Positions 1 through 6,483 of a DNA stretch of 8,164 nt are shown here, in pieces (positions within the stretch are counted from its first letter, which is position 1; each line of letters begins with the position of its first letter). This DNA is from Planctomycetota bacterium (GTDB taxonomy: Bacteria; Planctomycetota; UBA8108; UBA1146; JAJFFE01). Made by a program: the position numbers and the translations under genes. The notes under the pieces are model-generated. The model saw only the letters and a program-made list of their open reading frames with translations, was not told the origin of the DNA and did no database searches. The stretch covers positions 1-8,164 of the forward strand of contig JAGQRC010000121.1 of NCBI GenBank assembly GCA_020425835.1, in the 5' to 3' direction.

Positions 1-712
1 CGCCCCGGATCTGCTTGGCCACGCCGAAGTCGAGCACCTTGGCCTGGATGCGATCGTCGTGGGTCGGGCACAGGAAGATGTTCGCCGGCTTCAGGTCGCG
101 GTGAACGATGCCCTCGGCGTGCGCGGCCTCGAGCGCGATCGCGATCTGCCGAGCGATGGCGACAGTCTCCGGAATCCCGAGCCGACGCTGCCGGAGGCGC
201 TCCGCGAGAGTCTCGCCGGGGATCAGCTCGAGCGCGAGGAAGCGGTGCCCGTCGAACTCCTCCAGTGAGTGAATGGTCGCGATGTTCGGATGGTTGAGCG
301 CAGCGAGGAGCTGTGCTTCGCGCTCGAAGCGGTCGAGCATCGCCGGGCTCCGCGCGATCGTCGGCGGGAGGAACTTGAGGGCGACTCTCCGCTTGAGCTT
401 GAGATCCTCGCCGACGTGGACGACCCCCATTCCGCCCTGGCCGAGCTTCTTCCCGATCCGGTAATGCCCGAGCCGATCGGGCAGCGGCGTCTCCGCCTCT
501 CCGGCGCTCGAGATCCAGAAGCTCGAACTCACCGGCGAGCGCGCCCCTGCCACGTCGATGTTCTCATCGATGCCGAGGAGACTCTCGACCTCGGCCCGCA
601 GGGCCCGGTCGTCGCCACAGGCCTCATCGAGGAATCGCGCCCGCGCCGAGGTCTCGAGCGCGCAGGCCCGAAGGAAAACCTCCTTCGCTCTCTGGTGGTG
701 TATCGAAGTCAT
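1..712 (-). CDS. Hanks-type serine/threonine protein kinase, N-terminal part (cut by window edge)
   Basis: Reading leftward from an ATG at 712, 237 codons are open to the window edge, so the C-terminus is missing. Residues 1-50 form the acidic helical extension that precedes many planctomycete and acidobacterial kinases (pattern ARFLDEACGDD, then LRAEVESLL). The kinase fold begins near Tyr84, with the glycine loop GQGGMGVV from about residue 91, the ATP-anchoring Lys113 in VALKF, helix-C Glu132 in FEREA, the catalytic loop HRDLKPAN at 204-211 (catalytic Asp206) and the DFG motif with Asp228. All residues needed for phosphotransfer are present, so it should be active. By family it phosphorylates Ser/Thr of unknown targets; sensor or membrane segments would lie in the missing part. 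It has its own promoter upstream and is probably not co-transcribed with the DinB gene. The start is chosen because the conserved extension begins there; no strong Shine-Dalgarno is seen. Confidence 0.93.
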   Translation of the reverse strand, partial: MTSIHHQRAKEVFLRACALETSARARFLDEACGDDRALRAEVESLLGIDENIDVAGARSPVSSSFWISSAGEAETPLPDRLGHYRIGKKLGQGGMGVVHVGEDLKLKRRVALKFLPPTIARSPAMLDRFEREAQLLAALNHPNIATIHSLEEFDGHRFLALELIPGETLAERLRQRRLGIPETVAIARQIAIALEAAHAEGIVHRDLKPANIFLCPTHDDRIQAKVLDFGVAKQIRG

Positions 713-778
713 CGGTCCAGCGCCAAGAGAGGTTCGGGGCGGGGGAGTGAGCTCCGTCGTCCAAACCCCCTCGACACG

Positions 779-807
779 AGCATAGTGGCGCGGCCCCGGA
801 CTGTCAC
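779..807 (-). promoter_or_regulatory. sigma70-like promoter of the kinase gene
   Basis: On the minus strand a GTGACA box (802-807, 5 of 6 matches to TTGACA) is followed, after exactly 17 bases, by TATGCT (779-784, 4 of 6 matches to TATAAT). The predicted transcription start is near 772, giving a leader of about 60 bases before the kinase ATG at 712. This is the best promoter match I found in the window. It was found by eye, so chance occurrence is possible. Confidence 0.5.
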
Positions 808-850
808 CGCAAGCGACCGGGTCGATCGGGATCCGCGTCGGACGAACCGA

Positions 851-1348
851 TCAGCTCGTTGGCGGATCGATGCCCCCCCACGCGTTGTAGGTGTTCAGCT
901 GCGGTGCTCCCGAAGCCTTGATGTGGTTGAAGAGCTGCAAACGGTAGGCGGTGAGGAAGGCGAGCGAGGTGTTGACGAGCGCGGCACCCATCGGAGTGGT
1001 CTCGCCCCACGGGAGCGTCGTGTCCCGCGTCCGCAGGTCTTCGTCGGACACGGTGCCCAACTGTCGCCGGATGTCCTCGAGTTGCGCGTCCAGTCGCGCG
1101 GGGAACTCGTCGGCGCTCATGGTGTCCGCGCGCTGCTGGTACTCGCGGACTCCGCTCCAGTCGTTGGCGACGACGGCCGCCGTCGGCGCGCAGGCGCACA
1201 CACCGATGTATCGCATCAGGTCGAGCGTGTTCCGGGACCCGGGGCCGGGGGCGTAGTCGAGCATCTCCGGCTTCACCTTGGTGTGAAGGTGCTTGCAGAT
1301 CTGCGTCTCGCGCTCGAGCGCGGCGAGGAACTGGTTTCGATCGAGCAT
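851..1348 (-). CDS. DinB-fold family protein (subfamily lacking the metal-binding histidines)
   Basis: This is a 165-residue protein with the length and helix pattern of the DinB/YfiT four-helix-bundle superfamily. Recognisable parts are the N-terminal helix with ETQICKHLHTKV (residues 14-25), the segment DYAPGPGSRNTLDLMRYI (31-48), and the C-terminal block AYRLQLFNHIKASG (134-147) followed by LNTYNAWGGID (151-161). The C-terminal block resembles a known bacterial subfamily ending in AYR-QLF-LKA-G and NLW-G-D. In classic DinB proteins the last helix carries a pair of metal-ligand histidines; here the equivalent stretch reads FLTAYRLQLF, and the mid-protein ligand position falls in LMRYIGVCACAP, so the usual triad is absent. 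Members act as thiol transferases, hydrolases or stress proteins, but no substrate can be given here. An AAGGA Shine-Dalgarno lies about 6-7 bases before the ATG. It is divergent from the barrel gene. Confidence 0.75.
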   Translation of the reverse strand: MLDRNQFLAALERETQICKHLHTKVKPEMLDYAPGPGSRNTLDLMRYIGVCACAPTAAVVANDWSGVREYQQRADTMSADEFPARLDAQLEDIRRQLGTVSDEDLRTRDTTLPWGETTPMGAALVNTSLAFLTAYRLQLFNHIKASGAPQLNTYNAWGGIDPPTS

Positions 1349-1486
1349 CGTGGTCCTTTCGGGGGAGGGAGACGAACGAGTGGAGTGTGACCGGTCGGCT
1401 CGGTTCCGTCACGCACGCGATGGGATTCGGCGTACGGGATCCGGAGGGTGGCGGTCGATTTGCCGGGAGGCAACGCCCTTCGACGA

Positions 1487-1492
1487 GAGGGG
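1487..1492 (+). promoter_or_regulatory. Shine-Dalgarno fixing the GTG start of the barrel gene
   Basis: A purine run GAGGGG ends 3 bases before GTG at 1496, with its GAGG core 5 bases away. This favours GTG 1496 over the upstream in-frame GTG at 1448, whose only purine run abuts the codon. Starting at 1496 also places the hydrophobic signal segment at the very N-terminus. Confidence 0.55.
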
Positions 1493-1495
1493 AAG

Positions 1496-2584
1496 GTGTT
1501 GCGAATCCTCCTGGCGCTCCTCATCGCCGTGATCTCCTCCGACGCGCTCACCGTGCGCGGCGACGAGCCAGGGTCCTCCCAAGGAACCCCTCGGCCACGA
1601 GCTGCGGCCGAGGAACCGGAGGAGCCCGGTCCATCGCTCGGTTGGATCCTCTCCCTGTGGCAACGACTTCCGGCGCCGGCGGACCTCTCCGTGCTCTTCG
1701 ACCACGCCCACCGCTCGATCTCGGAGCGAATCGTCCGGACCGCTGATGCCGTGGACCGGTTCTTCGGTGAGGCGCGACTCGACGACGATGCCCGGATCGC
1801 CCAGGTGCGGGTGCGCCTCGATGGAACCTGGCTCGAGAACGAGGAGACCGAGACCCGCGTGCGCGTGCGTGCGCGCGTGCCGTTCCCGAGGACGCAGGGG
1901 CGCCTCCAGCTCGCGATCGACTCGTTGTCCGAGGACCGGGTCGCGCCCGGAGCCGACGGGGACGTCGACACCGAGAGCTTCGCGGGGGTTCGCGCGGTGT
2001 TCTTGGCTGGGCGACGCGGCGTGGCGTTCTTCGACATCGGCGGGCGACTGAGCGGTGGGGTCGAGCCGGAGATCGCCCTCAAGGCGGAGCGGAACGGACC
2101 GCTCGGGGCTTGGCGTTGGCGGGGTTTCCAGTCGCTCTTCTGGAACGTCGCTGACGGGTTCGGCGAAGAGACGCGGTTCGACCTCGACCGCACCATCGGA
2201 TCCAAGACGTTCTTCCGAACCCGAATCCTCGGCGAGTGGAGCGAGGAGAGTCGAGGACTCGAACCGAGAGTCTCGCTTCGCCTCGTCCGGGCGCTCGATC
2301 CCAAGACGGCGCTCTCGTTCAACGCGGAGATGCGGGCCTACACCCGACCGAGCGGGATCGTCGACTCGTGGGGGCTCGAGCTCCGGCTGCGCCGACAGCT
2401 CCACCGGCCCTGGTTCTTCTTCGAGATCGCTCCCGCGGCGCTCTTCCCCCGCGAGCGCGACTACGAGTTCACCCCGCAACTGACCGCGTCATTCGAAGTG
2501 CTCTTCGGGGGAGATGCGTTCCGATCGAGCCTGACGCGCGACACGGGGGTCGCGTCGGCCGCGTCCTCACGTCGGCAACCCTGA
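1496..2584 (+). CDS. exported strand-rich protein, probable outer-membrane beta-barrel, function unknown
   Basis: Starting at GTG 1496 the product has 362 residues. Residues 1-20 look like a signal peptide: VLR, then the hydrophobic run ILLALLIAVI, then a polar SSDAL region. A low-complexity Glu/Pro-rich linker (about 25-50) and an amphipathic stretch with AVDRFFGEA (85-93) follow. From about residue 100 to 340 the protein alternates polar and apolar residues in short strands broken by acidic turns (QVRVRLDGTW, then TRVRVRARVPFPRTQ), as outer-membrane barrels do. The block LFPRERDYEF near 316-325 and FEVLFG near 333 end the regular part. The layout (FFG, then PFPRT-RL-L, then FPRERDYE near the end) resembles uncharacterised outer-membrane proteins of Gram-negative bacteria, though I cannot name a Pfam family. 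A tail of about 25 residues beyond the last strand is unusual, because barrels normally end in an aromatic residue. It is divergent from the DinB gene and ends 90 bases before the EIIA gene. Confidence 0.72.
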   Translation: MLRILLALLIAVISSDALTVRGDEPGSSQGTPRPRAAAEEPEEPGPSLGWILSLWQRLPAPADLSVLFDHAHRSISERIVRTADAVDRFFGEARLDDDARIAQVRVRLDGTWLENEETETRVRVRARVPFPRTQGRLQLAIDSLSEDRVAPGADGDVDTESFAGVRAVFLAGRRGVAFFDIGGRLSGGVEPEIALKAERNGPLGAWRWRGFQSLFWNVADGFGEETRFDLDRTIGSKTFFRTRILGEWSEESRGLEPRVSLRLVRALDPKTALSFNAEMRAYTRPSGIVDSWGLELRLRRQLHRPWFFFEIAPAALFPRERDYEFTPQLTASFEVLFGGDAFRSSLTRDTGVASAASSRRQP

Positions 2585-2635
2585 AGGTTCGAGCCGGAGT
2601 TCGGGGCACTCCTGGCCTTCGTGGCGTGGCCTGCC

Positions 2636-2641
2636 TATCAT
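2636..2641 (+). promoter_or_regulatory. possible -10 element of the EIIA-ClC operon
   Basis: TATCAT matches the sigma70 -10 consensus at 5 of 6 positions and lies 39 bases before the TTG start at 2675, predicting a leader of about 27 bases. The -35 region (around 2612-2618, TGGCCT) matches poorly. The element sits in the loop of a 7-bp inverted repeat (2620-2626 with 2646-2652), which could be an operator or chance. Confidence 0.33.
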
Positions 2642-2661
2642 GCCGCGCCACGTCCTGTGCC

Positions 2662-2666
2662 AGGAG
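2662..2666 (+). promoter_or_regulatory. Shine-Dalgarno fixing the TTG start of the EIIA gene
   Basis: AGGAG lies 8 bases before TTG at 2675. The in-frame GTG at 2621 has no comparable site, and the residues between 2621 and 2675 (PRPVPGE and similar) do not fit the EIIA fold. The next in-frame ATG, at 2696, lacks such a site as well. Confidence 0.65.
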
Positions 2667-2674
2667 AATCCCCC

Positions 2675-3121
2675 TTGAGCGACTCGCGCGACCGCATGCT
2701 CCAAGCTCGTGTCCGGCTCGATCTCGGCTCGACGGAGGAGAACGACGCCATCCGTGAAGTCGCCGACACGTTGCGCGACCACCCCGGTGTCGCGGACTTC
2801 ACGACCTTCGTCGACGCCGTGCTGGAGCGGCAGAGCGTCGACCCTCCGCTCCTCGGCCACGGCATCGCGCTTCCTCACGCGCGCACCCACGCGGTCACCG
2901 AGATCGTCACCGCCTTCGGCGTCTCACCGAAGGACATCCCGTTCGGCCCGGACGCGACACCGGTGCGGTTCGTCGTCCTGATCGGCACCCCGCCGAACCG
3001 CGCATCGGAGTATCTCGCCTGGGTGGCGGCGCTGGTGCGGCGATTGGCGGACGCCGACGTGCGCGACGCGCTGCTCGACAGCGACGATCCGCGACGATTC
3101 CTCGAGACCCTCGCCGGTTGA
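2675..3121 (+). CDS. stand-alone PTS EIIA domain protein (fructose/PtsN type)
   Basis: From TTG 2675 the product has 148 residues, the usual length of a free-standing EIIA of the mannitol/fructose/PtsN family (PF00359). The signature LLGHGIALPHARTHAV spans residues 59-74, with His68 at the phosphorylation position (PHART is typical of fructose-type EIIA). The segment VRFVVLIGTPPNRASEYLAWVAAL and the following helices fit the second half of the domain. In a sugar PTS, EIIA passes phosphate from HPr to EIIB; as a PtsN-type regulator it instead binds and controls transporters or kinases according to its phosphorylation state. No EI, HPr, EIIB or EIIC gene is present here, which favours a regulatory role. 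The stop is 4 bases before the ClC start, so the two are almost certainly co-transcribed and perhaps translationally coupled. It should be cytoplasmic; no signal peptide or membrane segment is seen. Confidence 0.9.
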   Translation: MSDSRDRMLQARVRLDLGSTEENDAIREVADTLRDHPGVADFTTFVDAVLERQSVDPPLLGHGIALPHARTHAVTEIVTAFGVSPKDIPFGPDATPVRFVVLIGTPPNRASEYLAWVAALVRRLADADVRDALLDSDDPRRFLETLAG

Positions 3122-3125
3122 TGCG

Positions 3126-4919
3126 ATGAGCTCGTCGCCGGACGGACCCGAGCAGGACGATGGACGCTCACGGGAGCCGAGTCGAGCGCTCCGGATCCTC
3201 TTCCGACTGCGCGTCTGGCTGGCGGTGGTGCTCCGCCCGACCGAGCTCCAGGTGCTCCTCGTCTGGGCCGGGATCATCGGTGTGGTCGGCGCGCTGTCGT
3301 CGCATTTGTTCCGTGCCGCGACGGACGCGATCCACGCGTTCGCCACGGGGAACCCCGGCAACTATGTCGAGAGTCTGGCCGGCGTCGCGTGGTGGCGGCG
3401 CATTCTCGTTCCCGCGGTCGGCGGGGCCATCGCGGGAGCGGTGCTCCATTACGGCGCTCGCCTGAGACGGAGCGAGACGAGCTCGGACTACATGGAGGCC
3501 ATCGTCGTCGGCGACGGACGAGTCGCCTTTCGTCAGAGCGTCGTGAAGTGCTTCTCCGCGTTCTTCTCCGCGAGCTCGGGCGCGAGCATCGGGCGCGAGG
3601 GCCCGCTGGTGCAGTTGGCGGCGATGCTCGCCGCGCTTCCCGGTCGCTGGCTGACGTTCTCGCTGCCGAAGCGTCGCCAACTCGTCGCGTGCGGCGCGGC
3701 CGCGGGGATCGCGAGCGCCTACAACGCCCCGATCGGCGGCGCCTTCTTCGTCGCGGAGATCATCCTCGGATCGCTCGCGATGGAGTCGTTCGGGCCGCTC
3801 GTGGTGTCGTCGGTCGTCGCCACGCTCGTCACGCGTGCGCTCGAGAACGCGACCGCGCTCTACGGCGCGACCTCCTTCGTCCTCCACGGTCACGCCGAGG
3901 TCCTCGCGTACGTCATCCTCGGACTCTGCTGCGGACTGATTGCGCCGCTGTACCTCCGCTTCCTCCGAGGTTGGGAGGCGCTGTTCCAACGTCTGCCGAT
4001 CCACCGGATCGCGAAGCTGACGATCGGCGGTGCCGTGGTGGGGACACTCGCCGTCGTTCACCCGGAGGTCTGCGGCAACGGTCAGAGCGTGGTCTACTCG
4101 ATCCTTCACGACCCCTGGGCGTGGAGGGCGTTGGTGATCGTCCTCCTCTTCAAGGTGGTCGCGACCGGGGCGACGTTCGGCTCCGGCGCGGTGGGCGGAG
4201 TGTTCACCCCGACGCTCTTGACCGGAGCGTCGCTCGGCTATCTCTTCGGGTTGCTCGTGAGCGTCGTCGCGCCGTACACGGGGCTCGATCCGAGCGCCTA
4301 CGCGTTGGTGGGAATGGGCGCATTCCTCGCGGCCGCGACCGGCGCGCCGGTGATGGCGATCGTGATGTTGTTCGAGCTCACGCTCAACTACGAGATCCTG
4401 ATGCCGATGATGCTCGCGTGCGTCTTCGCGTACTACGTCTGCCGCGCGTTCGAGACCAAGTTCCTCTACGGGGAAGCGCTCGAGCGCAAGGGCGCGGCAG
4501 TGGTGGCCGAGCAGCTCGCGGGCCTCAACGTCCGCGATCTCCTGCGACCGGAACCGCTGACCATCGAGCGCACGAGCTCGTTCCGAGAGATCGCCGAGGC
4601 CTTCCTCCAGAACCGGTTCAACTACATCTACGTCGTCGGTGGGGACCAGCGGTATCTCGGGGTCGTGGCGCTCCACGACGTGAAGGGGCAACTCGACAAC
4701 CCGGAGCTCGCCCGCATCCTCATCGCGGAGGACCTCCTGCGCGATGACTTCCCGACGGTCACCCTCGGACACTCGCTCGAGGAAGCGCTGCGGCTCTTCG
4801 AGCGGAGCGGCTCGGAGCGTCTTCCCGTCCTCGAGTCCGGCGATCGCCCCCGACTGGTCGGAGCGCTCGCGAAGACCGACCTGCTGCTCCACCTGCTCGG
4901 ACGACGAAAGCCGGCGTGA
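3126..4919 (+). CDS. ClC-family chloride channel/transporter with two C-terminal CBS domains (ClcB-like)
   Basis: This 597-residue protein has a short cytoplasmic N-terminus, a ClC membrane domain (about 40-445) and two CBS domains (about 470-595). Diagnostic ClC motifs are the first filter segment SSDYMEAI (119-126, where CLC-ec1 has GSGIPEI), GREGP at 156-160 with the gating glutamate Glu158, GGVFTP at 357-362, and FLYGEAL with Tyr448 at the position of the anion-coordinating tyrosine. The DYMEA filter and the VAEIILGS segment resemble the ClcB (YnfJ) branch. The position of the internal proton glutamate (CLC-ec1 E203) is Ile212, following Glu211, as in channel-type ClCs. It should move chloride or similar anions across the inner membrane; whether it is channel or antiporter is open. 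The CBS pair suggests control by adenine nucleotides. It follows the EIIA gene with a 4-base gap and no clear Shine-Dalgarno of its own, consistent with coupling. It ends 15 bases from the convergent porin gene. Confidence 0.95.
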   Translation: MSSSPDGPEQDDGRSREPSRALRILFRLRVWLAVVLRPTELQVLLVWAGIIGVVGALSSHLFRAATDAIHAFATGNPGNYVESLAGVAWWRRILVPAVGGAIAGAVLHYGARLRRSETSSDYMEAIVVGDGRVAFRQSVVKCFSAFFSASSGASIGREGPLVQLAAMLAALPGRWLTFSLPKRRQLVACGAAAGIASAYNAPIGGAFFVAEIILGSLAMESFGPLVVSSVVATLVTRALENATALYGATSFVLHGHAEVLAYVILGLCCGLIAPLYLRFLRGWEALFQRLPIHRIAKLTIGGAVVGTLAVVHPEVCGNGQSVVYSILHDPWAWRALVIVLLFKVVATGATFGSGAVGGVFTPTLLTGASLGYLFGLLVSVVAPYTGLDPSAYALVGMGAFLAAATGAPVMAIVMLFELTLNYEILMPMMLACVFAYYVCRAFETKFLYGEALERKGAAVVAEQLAGLNVRDLLRPEPLTIERTSSFREIAEAFLQNRFNYIYVVGGDQRYLGVVALHDVKGQLDNPELARILIAEDLLRDDFPTVTLGHSLEEALRLFERSGSERLPVLESGDRPRLVGALAKTDLLLHLLGRRKPA

Positions 4920-4945
4920 GCTCCGGCGCCGCGCTCAGAAGCTCA
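4917..4945. terminator. weak inverted repeat across the two convergent stop codons
   Basis: TGAGCT (4917-4922) pairs with AGCTCA (4940-4945) around a 17-base GC-rich loop. The repeat covers the ClC stop and the porin stop, which are only 15 bases apart, so it could serve both directions. The stem is only 6 bp and there is no T-tract, so the terminator call is tentative. Confidence 0.22.
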
Positions 4946-6233
4946 GCTGCACCTGCACCTCGAAGATCTGCGGTGTTTGACGGCCGGGAACGGTACCCGC
5001 GGCATCCGCGCGCTGATCCAGGTCGACGAATGTGGTGCTGAGCCGCGCTCGGACGTTCTCGTTGGCGTACCAGTTGACGCCGATCATCCAGTCCGTCGCG
5101 CTGCCCCCGCGCACGCCATGGTCGTTCAGATCGAGATGGCTGTACCGCGCGACGATCTCGAACGCGCCGAAGCGGGACCGCGGGACGAAATCGAGGAAGA
5201 GACCGCGACTCGCGCGGTACTCGCGCACCTCGCCGGTCACGATCCAGGCGACGGTGACATCGTGGGCCTGGAAGAACGGGTCCGCACCTCTGCGCGGTCG
5301 TGTCGCCTGGAGCCCGATCCACTCGGCGACCAACAGGACGCTGCCCCGACGGATCGCGACCTCCCCGCCCACCCGACCGACGCTCCGCGTCCCATCGAGC
5401 GATCCGGTGTCGAGGAACTCGAGATCGGCGACCCCGGTTTCCGGAGCGGCCGCGATGCGAACGGTGCGGTCGTTCTGGATCGAGCGCAGCGATCCGGAGA
5501 GACCGAAATGGACGACGTTCTGCTCGTCGCAGATCGGCACCAGCGCGGCACGTGCGGTGACCGCGTAGCCCTCGTCGTGCTCGTCGTCCGCATCGTCGGG
5601 GACGCTCTCGCCGAACAGGCCGGCGGCGGCGAGCCAGTGGTCCCCGTGCGATTGGAGACCGAGGCCGAGCGCTCGGCTCGGGGACAATGTCGCCACGTAG
5701 GAGCGTTCGAGCGCCGGGAGACGGTTGGAGCTCGACTGCCAAGAGATCGAGAACGGCTCCTTGTACTGGCCGACGAGGACCTCGATCGGCAGGTCTCTGG
5801 TCGAGAGTCCGTCGTAGAGCACCATCGCGGTCTTCAGCGAAGATCGTCCCTCGTCGAGCCCGATCTGGAAGACGCTCCGCCAGTGCTCCTCGAAGGTCGT
5901 CCACAGTTCGACGCGAGCCCGTCGGAGCGTCGTGCCGTCGCCGAGCTCGCTCTCGTCTTCCTCGTAGTGGGCGAACTGCCAGTGGAGTCGTCCACGGATC
6001 CGGAACTCGAATCGACCGTCGCCCGTCGCCGCGCGGAGACCACCGCTGTCCAGCGACATCTGGAGGTGCGCCGAAGTCTCGTGACCACTCGTGACGCGCT
6101 CCGCGAGGATCTGGTCGTACTCTGCGGAGGAGATCGTGCCGTTCTTCCGAAGCAGCTCGAGCAGCGGGTCCGAGGTCTCGGAGGACTCGCGTCCCGAAGT
6201 GCTCGCGAGAAGCAGGATCAGGATCCAAGACAT
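4935..6233 (-). CDS. phosphate-selective-type outer-membrane porin (Porin_O_P/OprP-like)
   Basis: This 432-residue protein begins with a short signal peptide (hydrophobic WILILLLA, cleavage probably near residue 13). The segment DPLLELLRKNGTISSAEYDQ (22-41) follows, the short helical LLELL-NG-IS-AEYD element seen in front of the barrel in many planctomycete porins of this family. The barrel starts near residue 72 (GRFEFRIRGRLHWQF) and runs to the C-terminal FEVQVQLSF, with the terminal Phe needed for outer-membrane assembly. The family hallmark VGQYKEPFS (154-162) followed by ERSYVATLSPSRALG (176-190) is clear. OprP/OprO of Pseudomonas are trimeric channels for phosphate and polyphosphate; the actual substrate here cannot be told from sequence, and many members are general or anion porins. 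The ATG is preceded by a strong GGAGGTG. It is convergent with the ClC gene. Confidence 0.88.
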   Translation of the reverse strand: MSWILILLLASTSGRESSETSDPLLELLRKNGTISSAEYDQILAERVTSGHETSAHLQMSLDSGGLRAATGDGRFEFRIRGRLHWQFAHYEEDESELGDGTTLRRARVELWTTFEEHWRSVFQIGLDEGRSSLKTAMVLYDGLSTRDLPIEVLVGQYKEPFSISWQSSSNRLPALERSYVATLSPSRALGLGLQSHGDHWLAAAGLFGESVPDDADDEHDEGYAVTARAALVPICDEQNVVHFGLSGSLRSIQNDRTVRIAAAPETGVADLEFLDTGSLDGTRSVGRVGGEVAIRRGSVLLVAEWIGLQATRPRRGADPFFQAHDVTVAWIVTGEVREYRASRGLFLDFVPRSRFGAFEIVARYSHLDLNDHGVRGGSATDWMIGVNWYANENVRARLSTTFVDLDQRADAAGTVPGRQTPQIFEVQVQLSF

Positions 6234-6237
6234 CGTT

Positions 6238-6244
6238 CACCTCC
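6238..6244 (-). promoter_or_regulatory. strong Shine-Dalgarno of the porin gene
   Basis: On the minus strand GGAGGTG lies 4 bases before the ATG at 6233, with the GGAGG core 6 bases away. It is the closest match to the anti-Shine-Dalgarno sequence in the window, as expected for an abundant outer-membrane protein. Confidence 0.75.
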
Positions 6245-6280
6245 GCGCGACGATCTGACCCGGACAGTCTCGTGAGCCAT

Positions 6281-6299
6281 GCTGCGGCGAGGCCGCAGC
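6281..6299. terminator. perfect GC-rich hairpin between the hydrolase and porin genes
   Basis: GCTGCGGC (6281-6288) and GCCGCAGC (6292-6299) form an 8-bp perfect stem with a 3-base loop. It lies in the 250-base stretch 6234-6483, where I see no gene and no convincing promoter. On the minus strand it is about 185 bases past the hydrolase stop and about 37 bases before the porin Shine-Dalgarno, with no T-tract after it. It may be a terminator of the hydrolase transcript or a 5'-leader hairpin of the porin mRNA. Confidence 0.4.
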
Positions 6300-6483
6300 G
6301 CGCCGGCTGGCGATGTCGTACGAACCAACCCGATCCTCGACGAACCACACCGGTCGACTCCGGCTGCCTCCATCCCCGGAGGTCTCGGACGCTCGGCTCG
6401 AACGCCGTTTCTCGACGGACTGCTATCGGAATCGACACACCGAGGCAAGGACGGTCGGGAGAAGGACGGGTCGTGGCGTCGCT

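Noticed and set aside
824..852. GATCGG/CCGATC repeat at the end of the DinB gene as a terminator
   Set aside because: It is a 6-bp stem with a long loop overlapping the stop codon and has no T-tract.
269..1390. 373-codon plus-strand frame across the kinase and DinB genes
   Set aside because: It is opposite two recognisable proteins, including an intact HRD/DFG kinase, and its own product has no family features.
1460..1473. Small TTGCC/GGCAA stem-loop upstream of the barrel gene
   Set aside because: It is only a 5-bp stem, has no linked promoter or terminator signal, and is expected by chance in this composition.
1273..2479. Long minus-strand frames opposite the barrel gene
   Set aside because: Their composition is Ser/Arg- or Glu/Arg-rich and shadow-like. 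The plus frame has a signal peptide, a Shine-Dalgarno and a regular strand pattern.
3168..4892. 574-codon open frame antisense to the ClC gene
   Set aside because: It mirrors a clear ClC protein, is extremely rich in Arg, Glu and Asp with no recognisable motif, and is the usual shadow produced by GC-rich codon use.
4759..6438. 559-codon minus-strand frame overlapping the porin
   Set aside because: It is Arg/Pro-rich, has no motif, and overlaps a convincing porin with a strong ribosome-binding site in another frame on the same strand.
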